A stretch of 64,000 bases of DNA, taken from Chryseobacterium camelliae. Its GTDB lineage: Bacteria; Bacteroidota; Bacteroidia; Flavobacteriales; Weeksellaceae. Positions 35,086 through 44,825 of the stretch are shown here, in pieces. Location: assembly GCF_030818575.1 (NCBI RefSeq), contig NZ_JAUTAL010000001.1:3286001-3350000 (forward strand). Reading direction: 5' to 3'. A program made the position numbers and the translations under genes. The notes beneath the pieces are model-generated. The model worked only from the letters and a program-made list of their open reading frames with translations, did no database searches and was not told where the DNA came from. The number at the start of each line of letters is the position of its first letter. Within the stretch, counting starts at the first letter, position 1.

Positions 35086-35580
35086 CTAATCAAACATATC
35101 ATGAATAAATGCGGTAGGGATATTTAGTGTGAAATTAATATTCAGACCTTTCATCTGTTTTCCGTTCAGCAGGGCGTCTCCTACAGGAAAAGCATACCCT
35201 CCGGTCACATCCAGAATCCCGAAAAGGCTTACCCCGATTTTGGGAGCAATATATTTATTGGTGCCTTCCGCGCCGGCCAGAAAATAATACGAATGATAGA
35301 AATCTACATTTCTTTCGAAATTCAGCAGCACATCCGCCTGAAGCTTCGGCATAATGGCAAACTCGCCACGGGTTGATCCCATGAGAGCTGAACCACCCAG
35401 CCTGTAAATCACATCATCATTTTTCAGGAACAGCAGCCTTCCGCCAACTTCCCCGAAACTCTGGTTCTGATAAGCATAGCCCACCTGAATCATCTTATGC
35501 ACCGTATACTGCGCTTTGGCGGCTACGCTGAAAAAAAATATCAAAAGTGCAGCAAATGCCGCCCTGGAATTCATCATCAT
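35086..35580 (-). CDS. Secreted hypothetical protein, possible small outer membrane barrel
   Basis: 164 residues with a signal peptide ending SVAAKAQ. The mature part alternates polar and hydrophobic residues in short strands (IQVGYAYQNQSF, GEFAIMPKLQADVLLNF, YFLAGAEG) and ends with Phe-rich residues, as in small beta-barrel outer membrane proteins. No named family is recognised. Three consecutive ATG codons at 35,580, 35,577 and 35,574 could each be the start. It lies downstream of metK but is separated from it by a terminator. Confidence 0.7.
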   Translation of the reverse strand: MMMNSRAAFAALLIFFFSVAAKAQYTVHKMIQVGYAYQNQSFGEVGGRLLFLKNDDVIYRLGGSALMGSTRGEFAIMPKLQADVLLNFERNVDFYHSYYFLAGAEGTNKYIAPKIGVSLFGILDVTGGYAFPVGDALLNGKQMKGLNINFTLNIPTAFIHDMFD

Positions 35581-35593
35581 ACTATTATTTACT

Positions 35594-35636
35594 GTAAAAA
35601 TAAAAAAAACTGCTCTATCTGTGACAGATAAAGCAG
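35594..35636 (-). terminator. Rho-independent terminator of metK
   Basis: Reading leftward, CTGCTTTATCTG, loop TCA, CAGATAGAGCAG (35,636-35,610, one A-C mismatch) is followed by a run of eight T and more T-rich sequence. It starts 24 bases after the metK stop codon. Confidence 0.88.
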
Positions 35637-35659
35637 CCTAATTTATGTATAAAGGAAGA

Positions 35660-36940
35660 TTAGATGCCGAAAGCCGCTTTAATCTCCTCTACTTTATCCA
35701 GTTTTTCCCAGGTAAAGAACTCCAGGTCTTTCAGGGTAATTTCGTTTTTATGTCCTTTATTAAAGGTCTTGTCACCTTTGTAGTATTCTTTACCCATGTG
35801 TCCGTAAGAAGCTGTTTCCTGATAAATAGGATTTCTCAGTTTCAGGTTCTGTTCAATCGCATAAGGACGAAGATCAAAAATTTCCGACACTTTCCCGGCA
35901 ATTGCCCCGTCGTGAAGATCTACTTTTGCCGTTCCGTATGTATTGATGTACAGTCCGCAAGGCTCAGCAACACCAATCGCATAAGAAACCTGCACCAGGA
36001 CTTCATCAGCCACCCCTGCCGCTACCAGATTCTTGGCAATATGCCTGGTGGCATAAGCAGCACTTCGATCTACTTTTGAAGGGTCTTTACCGGAAAATGC
36101 TCCGCCTCCGTGCGCTCCTTTTCCTCCGTAGGTATCTACAATAATTTTTCTTCCTGTAAGACCGGTATCTCCATGAGGCCCTCCGATCACGAATTTACCG
36201 GTAGGATTGATGTGGTATTTGATCTGATCATTGAACAACCCTTTGATCTCTTCAGACTGCTGGGCAACCACTCTCGGGATCAGGATATTCTTAATGTCTT
36301 CGCGGATCTTGTTCAGCATCTCCTCTTCGGTTCCGAAATCATCATGCTGGGTAGATACTACAATAGAATCAATCCTGATCGGTTTGTGGTCATCAGAATA
36401 TTCTATGGTTACCTGGCTTTTAGCATCAGGACGAAGGTATGCAATCTCTTTGCCCTCCCTTCTGATTGCGGAAAGCTCTTTCAGGATGGTGTGGGCAAGG
36501 TCAAGAGCCAAAGGCATATAGTTGGAAGTCTCATTGGTGGCATACCCGAACATCATTCCCTGGTCACCAGCTCCCTGAGCATTGGCTTTAGCTTCAAAAG
36601 ACTCATCATTTACCGCTCTGTCAACCCCCTGGTTAATATCCGGCGACTGTTCATGGATCGCAGAAATCACACCACAGGAATCCCCGTTAAACATATATTC
36701 ACCTTTAGTATATCCGATCCCGTTAATTACTTCTCTTGCAATATTCTGAACATCCAGATACGCTTCAGACTTCACCTCTCCGGCCAATACCACCTGTCCG
36801 GTAGTTACCAGCGTTTCACAGGCTACTTTCGAGTTTTTATCGTATGCTAAAAAATGATCGATTAATGCATCGGAAATCTGATCGGCAATTTTATCCGGAT
36901 GTCCTTCTGAAACGGATTCAGATGTAAATAAATAAGACAT
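35660..36940 (-). CDS. metK: S-adenosylmethionine synthetase
   Basis: 426 residues. [13 protein letters not shown], the ATP-binding [12 protein letters not shown], the loop [21 protein letters not shown] and [19 protein letters not shown] are the family signatures. It makes S-adenosylmethionine from methionine and ATP. The gene has its own promoter and a SAM-II-like riboswitch in a leader of about 130 bases, which would give feedback control by the product. A terminator follows directly. Confidence 0.97.
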   Translation of the reverse strand: MSYLFTSESVSEGHPDKIADQISDALIDHFLAYDKNSKVACETLVTTGQVVLAGEVKSEAYLDVQNIAREVINGIGYTKGEYMFNGDSCGVISAIHEQSPDINQGVDRAVNDESFEAKANAQGAGDQGMMFGYATNETSNYMPLALDLAHTILKELSAIRREGKEIAYLRPDAKSQVTIEYSDDHKPIRIDSIVVSTQHDDFGTEEEMLNKIREDIKNILIPRVVAQQSEEIKGLFNDQIKYHINPTGKFVIGGPHGDTGLTGRKIIVDTYGGKGAHGGGAFSGKDPSKVDRSAAYATRHIAKNLVAAGVADEVLVQVSYAIGVAEPCGLYINTYGTAKVDLHDGAIAGKVSEIFDLRPYAIEQNLKLRNPIYQETASYGHMGKEYYKGDKTFNKGHKNEITLKDLEFFTWEKLDKVEEIKAAFGI

Positions 36941-37014
36941 ATTATTCTATGTTTTTAAGATTAAGAGGTAAGGAAAAGCTGAATACATTGCCAGGAAAGC
37001 TCAAAAAAAGAATA

Positions 37015-37063
37015 CTGTTTTAGCATTTTTTTATAGAGGTTGCAATCAGGTCAAATTTTCCTC
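37015..37063 (-). ncRNA. SAM-II-like riboswitch upstream of metK
   Basis: Reading leftward from 37,063, GAGG and CCUC (37,039-37,036) form a short P1 stem that closes a loop with AUUUGACCUGAUUGCAA. Next come an A-rich stretch and AUGCUAAAACAG, whose CAG (37,017-37,015) can pair with CUG in the loop as an H-type pseudoknot. This matches the SAM-II pattern AUUUaACCg-AUUGCAA ... GCUAAAAAGG as I remember it. The placement just after the transcription start and before metK fits SAM sensing. P1 is only four pairs, slightly short. Confidence 0.72.
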
Positions 37064-37074
37064 GTAAACGTGCG

Positions 37075-37105
37075 CAAATTTAAGTACTATTTTTTTAATA
37101 CTCAA
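37075..37105 (-). promoter_or_regulatory. Bacteroidota-type promoter for metK
   Basis: Reading leftward, TTG (37,105-37,103), a 20-base spacer and TAAATTTG (37,082-37,075) fit the consensus closely. The predicted start near 37,068 places the riboswitch at the very 5' end of the transcript. Confidence 0.78.
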
Positions 37106-37166
37106 ATTTTTGCCCGTTTATTATATTTTTGTTGATGCAGAACATCGATCCTACTGGTCTGAAGGC

Positions 37167-38117
37167 CTATTGCGGCTTGATACTCACGTAATCTTTCGGA
37201 TTTTCTGTATAGTTCAGTTTTTTCTCCAGGGAAGTCCTGATAGAATGGGATAGCTCATCGATAATCTTCTGCTTGAATGTAGGCTTGTAATAGATGATGC
37301 TGATTTCTCTGTACGGGAAAGGTTTCTTGAACCGGAACACATTTTTCCTCTGCTCTTCAGAAAGCTGGCTCAGGGCAAGCTCCGGCAGGATGCTGATCCC
37401 TCCTACCTTATCCACCATATGCACCAGGGTCTGGATATTGGAAGCCAGGAAATCCAGGTTTTTAGGTTTCAGTGTATTCTCCTTAAGATGGCAGATATTT
37501 TCAAACTGGTTTCTCAGACAGTTCCCTTCTTCCAGCAGCCACACTTTTTCTACATTCAGCTCCTCCGGAATAATGTAAGCATTTTTCTTGTTGGCCTCCG
37601 TATCTGAACTATAGATCATCAGTTCCTCATTGAACAGGAAATCCTGATAAAATTCATCGGCAGTATCATATGGCGTGGAAATAATACCCGCATCCAGTTC
37701 TCCCGACTTGAGTGCCCTGATGATATTATCGGTAGTCATCTCCTTAACGTTCATCTGGATCTTCGGATTATCCTTCAGGAATTTAAAAATTTCGGTAGGC
37801 AGGATAAAAGAGGAAACAGTAGGAATGATCCCGATGTTGATGGTTCCTCCCAGAATATTGTTCAGCAGGTTGGCTTTATTTTTCAGTTCATTGACAGCCT
37901 CTATAATTACCTTGGCCTGATCGATGATCTGAAGCCCCACATCTGTAGTGCGGATCGGGTGAGTAGTCCTGTCGAAAACTTTCACATCTAGTTCATCCTC
38001 AAACTTCTGTATCATCGCACTTAGTGTAGGCTGGGTAATAAAACAGGCCTGAGCAGCTTTACCAAAATGTTTGTACTTATCTACAGCGATAAGATATTCC
38101 AATTGCTGAATATTCAT
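37167..38117 (-). CDS. oxyR: OxyR, hydrogen-peroxide-sensing LysR-type regulator
   Basis: 316 residues. The N-terminal winged helix-turn-helix is LysR-type (FGKAAQACFITQPTLSAMIQKFEDEL). In the effector domain EEGNCLRNQFENIC contains Cys200 and Cys209, the same spacing and context as the redox-active Cys199/Cys208 of E. coli OxyR. Peroxide should oxidise these to a disulfide and switch the protein to activation. The gene diverges from the catalase gene, 133 bases apart, so katA is the obvious target. Confidence 0.93.
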   Translation of the reverse strand: MNIQQLEYLIAVDKYKHFGKAAQACFITQPTLSAMIQKFEDELDVKVFDRTTHPIRTTDVGLQIIDQAKVIIEAVNELKNKANLLNNILGGTINIGIIPTVSSFILPTEIFKFLKDNPKIQMNVKEMTTDNIIRALKSGELDAGIISTPYDTADEFYQDFLFNEELMIYSSDTEANKKNAYIIPEELNVEKVWLLEEGNCLRNQFENICHLKENTLKPKNLDFLASNIQTLVHMVDKVGGISILPELALSQLSEEQRKNVFRFKKPFPYREISIIYYKPTFKQKIIDELSHSIRTSLEKKLNYTENPKDYVSIKPQ

Positions 38118-38153
38118 CTGATTAATATTATCTATGACAAAGATATGATGTTT

Positions 38154-38187
38154 TTGCCATAAGAAATTAAAAATTCAGCTAAATTTG
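38154..38187 (+). promoter_or_regulatory. Bacteroidota-type promoter for katA
   Basis: TTG (38,154-38,156), a 23-base spacer and TAAATTTG (38,180-38,187) match the consensus. The katA ATG at 38,251 lies 63 bases downstream. OxyR sites would be expected in or just upstream of this segment, but I cannot define them by eye. Confidence 0.68.
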
Positions 38188-38250
38188 ATAAATTGTATGC
38201 TGTGTATTTTGCAGTGTACGGGGGATATTAATCATTCAAATCATAACTAT

Positions 38251-39738
38251 ATGGATTCTAAAAAGTTAACGTTAAGCAATGGTGCTCCTTATTTTGAGCA
38301 TCAGGATTCCCAGACCGCCGGTCCCAGAGGTCCTGTATTGCTTCAGGATTTTATTCTTCAGGAAAATCTTGCGCATTTTGTTCGGGAGAGGATTCCTGAA
38401 AGAATTGTCCATGCCAAGGGGAGCGGCGCATATGGTACCTTCACTGTGACCCACGATATTTCAAAATATACAAAAGCAAAATTATTTTCCAAGGTGGGTA
38501 ATTCATGCAGAATGTTTGCCCGTTTTTCAACAGTAGGAGGTGAAAAAGGAAGTGCGGATACTGCAAGGGACCCCAGAGGTTTTGCCCTTAAGTTTTATAC
38601 GGAAGACGGCAACTGGGACCTGGTAGGAAATAATACGCCGGTATTTTTCATCAAGGATGCCAAAAAGTTCCCTGATTTCATCCACACCCAGAAAAGAGTG
38701 CCTAAAACCAACCTGAAAAGCGCAACAATGATGTGGGATTTCTGGAGCCTGAGCCCCGAGTCTCTGCACCAGGTACTGATCCTGATGTCAGATCGCGGTA
38801 CTCCATACGGATTCCGCCACATGCATGGTTTTGGGTCGCATACCTTTTCCATGATTAATGCCGCTAATGAAAGGACATGGGTAAAGTTCCATTTCAAAAC
38901 AAAACAGGGCATTAAAAACTTTACCCATGAAGAAGCTATAAAAATGGCCGGTGAAAATCCGGACTTTGCCCAGGAAGACCTCTGCAATGCCATTGAAAAC
39001 GGTGACTTCCCGAAATGGACCATGTACATCCAAGTAATGACAGAGGAACAGGCCCGTGAATTCAGGTGGAATCCTTTTGATATTACCAAAGTCTGGTTCC
39101 AGGATGATTTCCCTTTAATTGAAGTGGGAGAAATGGAACTTAATGAAATCCCTGCCAATTATTTTGCCCACGTGGAGCAATCTATCTTCTCCCCAAGCAA
39201 TCTGGTCAACGGCATCAGCTTTTCACCGGACAAAATGCTTCAGGGAAGGCTATTTTCCTATCCTGATGCACACCGCTACCGCGTAGGCGTTAATGCGCAC
39301 CAGCTGGAAGTGAACCGCTGCCCTTTTGCAGTACACAATTATCAGCGTGACGGTTTCATGGCAGATTCTTCAGAGTACACTGACAAGCCGAACTATCATC
39401 CGAACAGCTTTGATGACATTCAGCCAGATCCGGCCTACAGGAGCTTTGAATATGAATTGGACAGCACTCATGTAGCGTGCTACAACAGAAATGAAAATGA
39501 CGACGATCATTATACCCAGCCCGGGCTCCTGTATACCAAAGCAATGAATGCGGAAGACCGTGAACACCTGGTGCATAATATCGTTGAAAGCATGAAGGGC
39601 ATAGACGGACCTAAGAAAAACGATATTATCAACCGTCAGCTGTGCCATTTTTTCAGGGCTAATATTGAACTCGGCATGAAAGTGGCATCAAAGCTCAATA
39701 TTAATATCGATGCCAACATGATGAACCACATTAAATAA
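38251..39738 (+). CDS. katA: Monofunctional haem catalase (clade 3 small-subunit type)
   Basis: 495 residues. [14 protein letters not shown] holds the catalytic His, [32 protein letters not shown] the distal-side region including the catalytic Asn in VGNNTPVF, and [14 protein letters not shown] the proximal Tyr that ligates haem. It converts hydrogen peroxide to water and oxygen. The ATG at 38,251 ([11 protein letters not shown]) is chosen because an in-frame upstream start would begin inside the promoter. It is divergent from oxyR and followed by a terminator. Confidence 0.97.
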   Translation: MDSKKLTLSNGAPYFEHQDSQTAGPRGPVLLQDFILQENLAHFVRERIPERIVHAKGSGAYGTFTVTHDISKYTKAKLFSKVGNSCRMFARFSTVGGEKGSADTARDPRGFALKFYTEDGNWDLVGNNTPVFFIKDAKKFPDFIHTQKRVPKTNLKSATMMWDFWSLSPESLHQVLILMSDRGTPYGFRHMHGFGSHTFSMINAANERTWVKFHFKTKQGIKNFTHEEAIKMAGENPDFAQEDLCNAIENGDFPKWTMYIQVMTEEQAREFRWNPFDITKVWFQDDFPLIEVGEMELNEIPANYFAHVEQSIFSPSNLVNGISFSPDKMLQGRLFSYPDAHRYRVGVNAHQLEVNRCPFAVHNYQRDGFMADSSEYTDKPNYHPNSFDDIQPDPAYRSFEYELDSTHVACYNRNENDDDHYTQPGLLYTKAMNAEDREHLVHNIVESMKGIDGPKKNDIINRQLCHFFRANIELGMKVASKLNINIDANMMNHIK

Positions 39739-39760
39739 GCCTGCAACAAAATAATTCAAC

Positions 39761-39797
39761 AAAAAAGGAAAAAAGCTTATATTTTTTTCCTTTTTTT
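39761..39797 (+). terminator. Terminator after katA
   Basis: A long A-rich/T-rich stem, AAAAAAGGAAAAAA (39,761-39,774) with TTTTTTTCCTTTTTTT (39,782-39,797), ends in seven T. It lies 23 bases after the katA stop and 43 bases before the next gene. Confidence 0.78.
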
Positions 39798-39839
39798 ATG
39801 TAAAAAATTTCTAATTTGCGACTGTAATTATAAACCAAG

Positions 39840-40607
39840 ATGAACTACGAGAATATTCTACTGGAAAACGAAGGACCGGTAACGGTAATCACCATCAACA
39901 GGCCTGAGAGCCTTAATGCCCTGAATGCCAAAACCATTCAGGAATTAAGTTCCGCGCTGAAAGAGCTTGATCAAAGCCCTGCCTGCAGAGCGGTCATCAT
40001 TACGGGTAGCGGAGAAAAATCCTTTGTGGCCGGTGCAGATATTAAGGAGTTCAGCGATTTCGGACAGGAAAAAGCAGAAGAACTGGCCAGAAACGGACAG
40101 AATATCCTTTTCAATACCATTGAGAATATGAAAAGGCCGGTCATTGCTGCTGTAAACGGCTTTGCCCTGGGAGGCGGCCTTGAGCTGGCTATGGCTTGCC
40201 ACATCCGCTATGCTTCAGACAATGCCAGGCTAGGCCTTCCGGAAGTTACTCTGGGACTGATCCCCGGCTATGGAGGTACACAGAGGCTTCCTAAGCTTGT
40301 AGGAAAAGGAATGGCCAATGAAATGATTTTTTCCGCGAAAATGATCCCTGCCCAGAAAGCCAAAGAAATCGGACTTGTCAATGAAGTATTTCCTATCGAA
40401 GATTTACTTGCGAAAACCAAAGAGCTGGCTCAGACCATTGCACGCAATTCCCCTATGGCCATAGCAAGAGCGATACATGCCGTTAATCTTTCAGACACAG
40501 ATCAGGGTTTTGAAACTGAGATCAAGTATTTCGGGGAACTTTTCGATCTGGATGATAAGAAAGAAGGTGTTTCCGCCTTTATTGAAAAAAGAAAACCAAA
40601 TTTCTAA
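39840..40607 (+). CDS. Enoyl-CoA hydratase (crotonase family)
   Basis: 255 residues. The CoA-binding oxyanion segment SFVAGADIKEF, the second oxyanion block NGFALGGGLELAMACH and the catalytic Glu in GLPEVTLGLIPGYGGTQRL are all present, as in short-chain enoyl-CoA hydratases. It hydrates trans-2-enoyl-CoA to 3-hydroxyacyl-CoA, for example in fatty-acid or butanoate metabolism. It is followed 41 bases later by the deaminase gene. There is no neighbouring beta-oxidation gene, so the pathway is not fixed by context. Confidence 0.93.
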   Translation: MNYENILLENEGPVTVITINRPESLNALNAKTIQELSSALKELDQSPACRAVIITGSGEKSFVAGADIKEFSDFGQEKAEELARNGQNILFNTIENMKRPVIAAVNGFALGGGLELAMACHIRYASDNARLGLPEVTLGLIPGYGGTQRLPKLVGKGMANEMIFSAKMIPAQKAKEIGLVNEVFPIEDLLAKTKELAQTIARNSPMAIARAIHAVNLSDTDQGFETEIKYFGELFDLDDKKEGVSAFIEKRKPNF

Positions 40608-40648
40608 ACGACAATTAAAAATTATTTCGAACCAATTGATGCCGCTGT

Positions 40649-41071
40649 ATGAATAAGTTTGATAAAGCTTATCTGAAAATGGCCCAGGAATGGGCAAAAC
40701 TATCCTATTGCAAGAGAAAGCAGGTAGGTGCACTGATTGTAAAGGACCGTATGATTATTTCAGACGGATATAACGGAACTCCTTCGGGATTCGAGAACTG
40801 CTGTGAAGATGCAGAAGGGAAAACGCATTGGTACGTTCTGCATGCAGAAGCGAATGCCATACTGAAACTGGCTGCCTCCACGCAGTCTGCCAAGGGAGCC
40901 ACTTTGTATCTTACCCTTTCGCCCTGCAAGGAATGCAGTAAGCTGATCTTACAGGCTGGCATTACCCGATTGGTCTATATTAATGAATATTCCGATGATG
41001 ACGGAATATCATTTTTAAAAAACCATGGAATTGAAATAGAACAAATATCGGATTTTGAACTAAAAAAATAA
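40649..41071 (+). CDS. dCMP/cytidine-type deaminase
   Basis: 140 residues. The zinc-binding and catalytic motifs HAEANAIL (His and the proton-shuttling Glu) and SPCKECSKLI (the two Cys ligands) identify the deoxycytidylate deaminase family, as does the N-terminal YCKRKQVGALIVKDRMIISDGYNGTPSGFENCCE. It probably converts dCMP to dUMP for thymidylate synthesis. The gene lies six bases before xerD and likely shares its transcript. Other deaminases of the superfamily (tRNA, riboflavin) lack this N-terminal block. Confidence 0.92.
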   Translation: MNKFDKAYLKMAQEWAKLSYCKRKQVGALIVKDRMIISDGYNGTPSGFENCCEDAEGKTHWYVLHAEANAILKLAASTQSAKGATLYLTLSPCKECSKLILQAGITRLVYINEYSDDDGISFLKNHGIEIEQISDFELKK

Positions 41072-41077
41072 CACACA

Positions 41078-41992
41078 ATGACTTGGGATGAAAAAATTAA
41101 GGATTTTGAAATTTTTCTTCGTTTTGAGAGGAATTTCTCAGAAAACACTCTTGACGCCTATATCCGCGATATCAGAAAACTGAAAGAGTACGCAGAAGAA
41201 GACCTGGAGAATATATCTCCGGCAACCATTACGTATGACCACCTCCAGGAATATATTTTTAAGCTTTCCAAACAGAAATTCAGCGAAAGGTCACAGGCCA
41301 GATGGATTTCTTCTATTAAAGCTTTCTTTAAATTCCTGCATGAGGACGAATTTCGCGAAGACAATCCGGCAGCCCTTCTGGAAGGCCCTAAGCTGGGCTT
41401 ATACCTTCCGGACACACTGACACTTCCGGACATCAATAAAATCATCAGTGCCATTGAGATGAATACAGATCTCGGCAGGAGAAATCACTGTATCGTTGAG
41501 GTATTGTATGGCTGCGGACTAAGAGTTTCGGAGCTTATCGACCTTAAGATATCCAATATCAACTTTAAGGAAAATTACATCAAAATCAACGGAAAAGGGA
41601 ACAAGACACGTTTCGTTCCTCTGGCTGATTATACGGGTGAACTGTTGAAAACTTATATCCTTGAAGTGCGCTGCAAGAATAAGGTGAATAAAAAACATGA
41701 AGACACCTTGTTTTTAAACAGCCGGGGAACTTCCATGTCCAGGGTAATCGTTTTCCTCATCATCAAAGAACTGACGGATAAGGCGGGTGTGAGCAAGAAA
41801 ATTTCCCCGCATACGTTCCGGCATTCTTTTGCCACCCACCTGTTGCAGAACGGTGCAGACCTGCGATACATACAGGAAATGCTGGGTCACTCCAGTATTA
41901 CCACAACCGAAATCTACACACGCCTTAAAACGGAGGAATTGCGGGATGTCATCCTGACCTACCACCCCAGAAATACCAATGTATTAGAATGA
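41078..41992 (+). CDS. xerD: Tyrosine recombinase XerD
   Basis: 304 residues with the SAM-like N-terminal core-binding domain (FLRFERNFSENTLDAYIRDI) and a catalytic domain carrying Arg in YGCGLRVSEL, Lys in GKGNKTRFVPL, HTFRHSFATHLL with His and Arg, His in LGHSSITTTEIY and the nucleophile Tyr in EIYTRL. It should resolve chromosome dimers at dif with FtsK. Length and motifs fit the housekeeping XerD rather than a mobile-element integrase, and no element boundary is visible nearby. The stop overlaps the Nudix gene start by four bases. Confidence 0.92.
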   Translation: MTWDEKIKDFEIFLRFERNFSENTLDAYIRDIRKLKEYAEEDLENISPATITYDHLQEYIFKLSKQKFSERSQARWISSIKAFFKFLHEDEFREDNPAALLEGPKLGLYLPDTLTLPDINKIISAIEMNTDLGRRNHCIVEVLYGCGLRVSELIDLKISNINFKENYIKINGKGNKTRFVPLADYTGELLKTYILEVRCKNKVNKKHEDTLFLNSRGTSMSRVIVFLIIKELTDKAGVSKKISPHTFRHSFATHLLQNGADLRYIQEMLGHSSITTTEIYTRLKTEELRDVILTYHPRNTNVLE

Positions 41993-42504
41993 AGGAACTA
42001 CCCTACTGCCCTGAATGCGGACAAAAAACCCTAAGATGGTACAGTGAAAAGAAGTGGAGCTGCACAGAATGCAGCTTTACGCTTTATCATAATGTTGCAG
42101 GTGCAGTGGCTGTTGTAATCCGGCATGGAAATGAGATTTACTTAACCAGAAGAAACCGCGAACCGGCAAAAGGCCTGCTGGATCTTGCCGGAGGCTTTGT
42201 AGACCCTCGTGAAAGTGCTGAGGAAACCTGTAAAAGGGAACTTTCTGAAGAACTTAATATCGAAATTGATTCCTCCAGGCTCAGGTATATTACCAGCTTG
42301 CCTAATGTATATCATTACAAGGGTATCGATTACAATACCATTGACCTTTTTTACGAATATGAGATTCAGGAAAAGTTTGAGGAAAATATTGAGTTGCAGG
42401 AAATTTCAGAAGGCTTATGGATTCCCATGAATCAGCTCAGACAGGAAGATCTTGCTTTCAGTTCCCAGAAAAAATTCTTTGAAAAGTACCTCAAGAATAA
42501 CTAA
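41989..42504 (+). CDS. Nudix hydrolase with N-terminal zinc ribbon
   Basis: 171 residues. An N-terminal zinc ribbon has two CxxC pairs (YCPECGQ and SCTECSF), as in the NADH pyrophosphatase and related groups. The Nudix box is complete: GFVDPRESAEETCKRELSEEL fits GX5EX7REUXEEXGU. It hydrolyses a nucleoside diphosphate linked to another group; NADH or ADP-ribose-like substrates are plausible. It is coupled to xerD by a four-base overlap. Confidence 0.9.
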   Translation: MKELPYCPECGQKTLRWYSEKKWSCTECSFTLYHNVAGAVAVVIRHGNEIYLTRRNREPAKGLLDLAGGFVDPRESAEETCKRELSEELNIEIDSSRLRYITSLPNVYHYKGIDYNTIDLFYEYEIQEKFEENIELQEISEGLWIPMNQLRQEDLAFSSQKKFFEKYLKNN

Positions 42505-42559
42505 TTTATCCTGTGCAGATTTTATAATCTTGTAAGATCTGCACCTATAACTCAGCTTC

Positions 42560-43018
42560 TTAATACGATTCCGTCTTAAGCATATGGTCAAAATACTGCT
42601 CCAGTAATGTCCTTTCCGCCTCTGAAAGATTGGCTTCCGGATGATATACAATATAACCTGGCATTGGCATGGTCCTGTTCTGAAGGGTTTGTATCGAATG
42701 GCTGAGCATATTTTTCTTCAGATCCTTATTATAGGTTTCCCATACTGAAAAGTTCAGGTGTTCCCTCCCTTCATCAATATGGCTTTTTACAGACCATGAT
42801 ACAGGTGCTATAAAGGCATACTTAGGATATACCGTTTCATTGGAGTGGCAGTCATAACAGGCACCTTTAAGCAGGGCTCTGATCTTATCCGGGGTCTGTT
42901 TCACCTCGACAAAATTCTGAGAGCTCTTTACCGGTGGGTTGGTCCTGTTGACCGGGATAAACTGGATGACCACAAATACAATGAGCGACCAGAATAATAT
43001 TTTTTTTGCCGTTTTCAT
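42560..43018 (-). CDS. Haem-binding domain protein (single c-type CxxCH)
   Basis: 152 residues. An N-terminal transmembrane or signal segment (ILFWSLIVFVVIQFI) is followed by a domain with GACYDCHSNETVYPKYAFIAPVSW, whose CYDCH is a c-type haem attachment motif. This fits the Haem_bd family of Bacteroidota, thought to bind haem c in the periplasm. The downstream part (NRTMPMPGYIVYHPEA) supplies a Met that might be the second haem ligand. Electron partner and role are unknown. Confidence 0.88.
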   Translation of the reverse strand: MKTAKKILFWSLIVFVVIQFIPVNRTNPPVKSSQNFVEVKQTPDKIRALLKGACYDCHSNETVYPKYAFIAPVSWSVKSHIDEGREHLNFSVWETYNKDLKKNMLSHSIQTLQNRTMPMPGYIVYHPEANLSEAERTLLEQYFDHMLKTESY

Positions 43019-44800
43019 TATCGTACGGGTTTCAGAACTTCCCTAGATGTCTCAATTACTTTATTGTTTTGCACAGGCGCTGAAGGAGCGGTAACTGGAT
43101 TGGTGGTTCCGGCAGCATTAGTGTCTGTACCTGCAGCAGTTGCGGAAGTTCCTTTCGGGTTTTCAAGACTTCTGGTATCGCTAAGATCCCAGGTTTCGTT
43201 GGTATCCCAAAGCGGCCTTATTACTACGACTTTATAATAGGTATATGCATCCTCGGCAAAAACCTGGTTCTGGAAATCTGCTTCGTCCCAGTATCCGTTC
43301 CCATTGTTATCGGCAAGGATGCGGACTATGTATTCAGACGGCTTGAGAATATCAAACCTCACCTGGCTTCCTTTGGTGTACTTCTGGTAAACTACCTTAT
43401 CTGAGGCATCCAACAGCTGAATCCAATAGTTTGAGGCAGGTGCATTCTGCAGTGTGAGCGTCAGGCTTCCGTAATTATCCGCCTTGTCGATTTCAAAATC
43501 GAAACGCTTGGACTGGGGATTTTTAGCATAAAATGAGTAAACGGTTTCTTTCGGTACGGTAAGCTGGTACTTTTTCCCGATCACAAAATCAGATTTTACA
43601 ATGACCTGATACGGGTTAGTAGGCGAAATAACCGCACTGAACTGCTGTTTACTAAGTGTATCACCTGCTACCCTCAGCATCCATTTTTCAGGCTCTATCC
43701 TGTCTATAATGTAATTGGAAACCATTTTAAAGTCAGCCTTAGGAGGGATCAGTGCGCCACCGTTATCACTATCAAGCGTCATAACGTTCTTGGTATTATA
43801 CCGGTAAAATACAGAAACAGTATCCTGTTTGTTATCGGCATTATAACTGAATTTGAGGTTTTCATTGGCGGTTTGTCCAACATTGCTTTTTGCCGCATCA
43901 AACCAGATTCTGACTGAATCGGATTTAGGCCGGTGCGTCACCTTGATATCCTGCAGCTTGTCATTGAGGGAAAGGACTTTCACATTTTTCCGGGGCTCCT
44001 TCAAAAGTCATTAGGATACCTCCTGATACTTCTTTCATTTCACCGTATTTCAAAGGCTTTCTGGATGGGTATACCTTAAGGTTAAGGCCGGAAATGGATT
44101 TTTCAACCGTAACAGGGTCTTTCAGGAAACCTACTTTTTCTTTTCCGGGATCATAGACTGAATTTCCGTTCTCATCGTCAAATGCAATGATCCTGTATTT
44201 CCCAGGCGAAAGGTAATTGAGTTCATAGTACCCGTCATTATCTACTTTGGTTATATAATAAGGCTTCTGTTTGTAGTTCATGGTATCCTGAACTTTGTAC
44301 AGGCCTACAACCAGTTTATTTTCAGTGGCATTCGCCTGCTTTTTAGCTGCCAGGGCGTCTTTTACTTCCCCGCTAATGTACAGGTCATCCAGCTTATCAC
44401 CTGTGGAGAATGCAAAATTAAAATAAGGAAGTACGTTGGATTCGTTATTGTCCACAATGGAATTCCCAAAATTAAAATTGTAGGTCGTATTGGCCTGTAA
44501 AGTATCCGTCCACTGGATCAGCACAAATTTATTGGCGATATTGGAAGGAAGTATCCGTTTTATATTCTTAATCGGAGGAGAAATGATCAGGTTTTTATTG
44601 ACATCTTTCAGGGTTACATATTCATCGAAGTCCAGACGGAGCTCTTTGATGTCACGCGGCACGTTAATCCTGGTGGAGTCAATGTTAGATCCCAGAAATT
44701 TAGGTGCCAGCGTATCCTTCTTACCTCCTACGGGAGATCCCACCCGTGCGCAGGAATGGACGAGTATGGTGATGAGGAATAATAAAAAAAATCTTTTCAT
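43018..44800 (-). pseudogene. Ig-like (SbsA-type) envelope lipoprotein gene, split by a +1 frameshift
   Basis: Two overlapping frames together encode one 593-residue lipoprotein. The first part has a lipobox (ILVHSC) and Ig-like SbsA segments and breaks off after GGILMTFEGAPEK. The second continues NVKVLSLNDKL and contains further beta-rich segments, a NNGNGYWDEADF turn and a Thr/Ala-rich tail. The whole span is 3n+1 bases. Removing one A from the five-A run at 43,985-43,989 (T on the given strand) restores a single frame. The second part has only a TTG as start. The sequence cannot show whether this is a real mutation or a sequencing error. Confidence 0.85.
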
Positions 44801-44825
44801 GAATAGGTTTGGACAAAAATAAACA

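Noticed and set aside
38185..38250. Extended N-terminus of catalase
   Set aside because: This part of the frame begins inside the katA promoter (TAAATTTG, 38,180-38,187); the ATG at 38,251 matches the family start.
41078..41992. Mobile-element integrase
   Set aside because: The recombinase has housekeeping XerD length and motifs, and is embedded in an operon with a deaminase and a Nudix gene; no attachment site or element boundary is visible.
43018..44004. A separate gene downstream of the Ig-like lipoprotein
   Set aside because: It starts at TTG and continues the upstream protein across an A-run; it is treated as one frameshifted gene.
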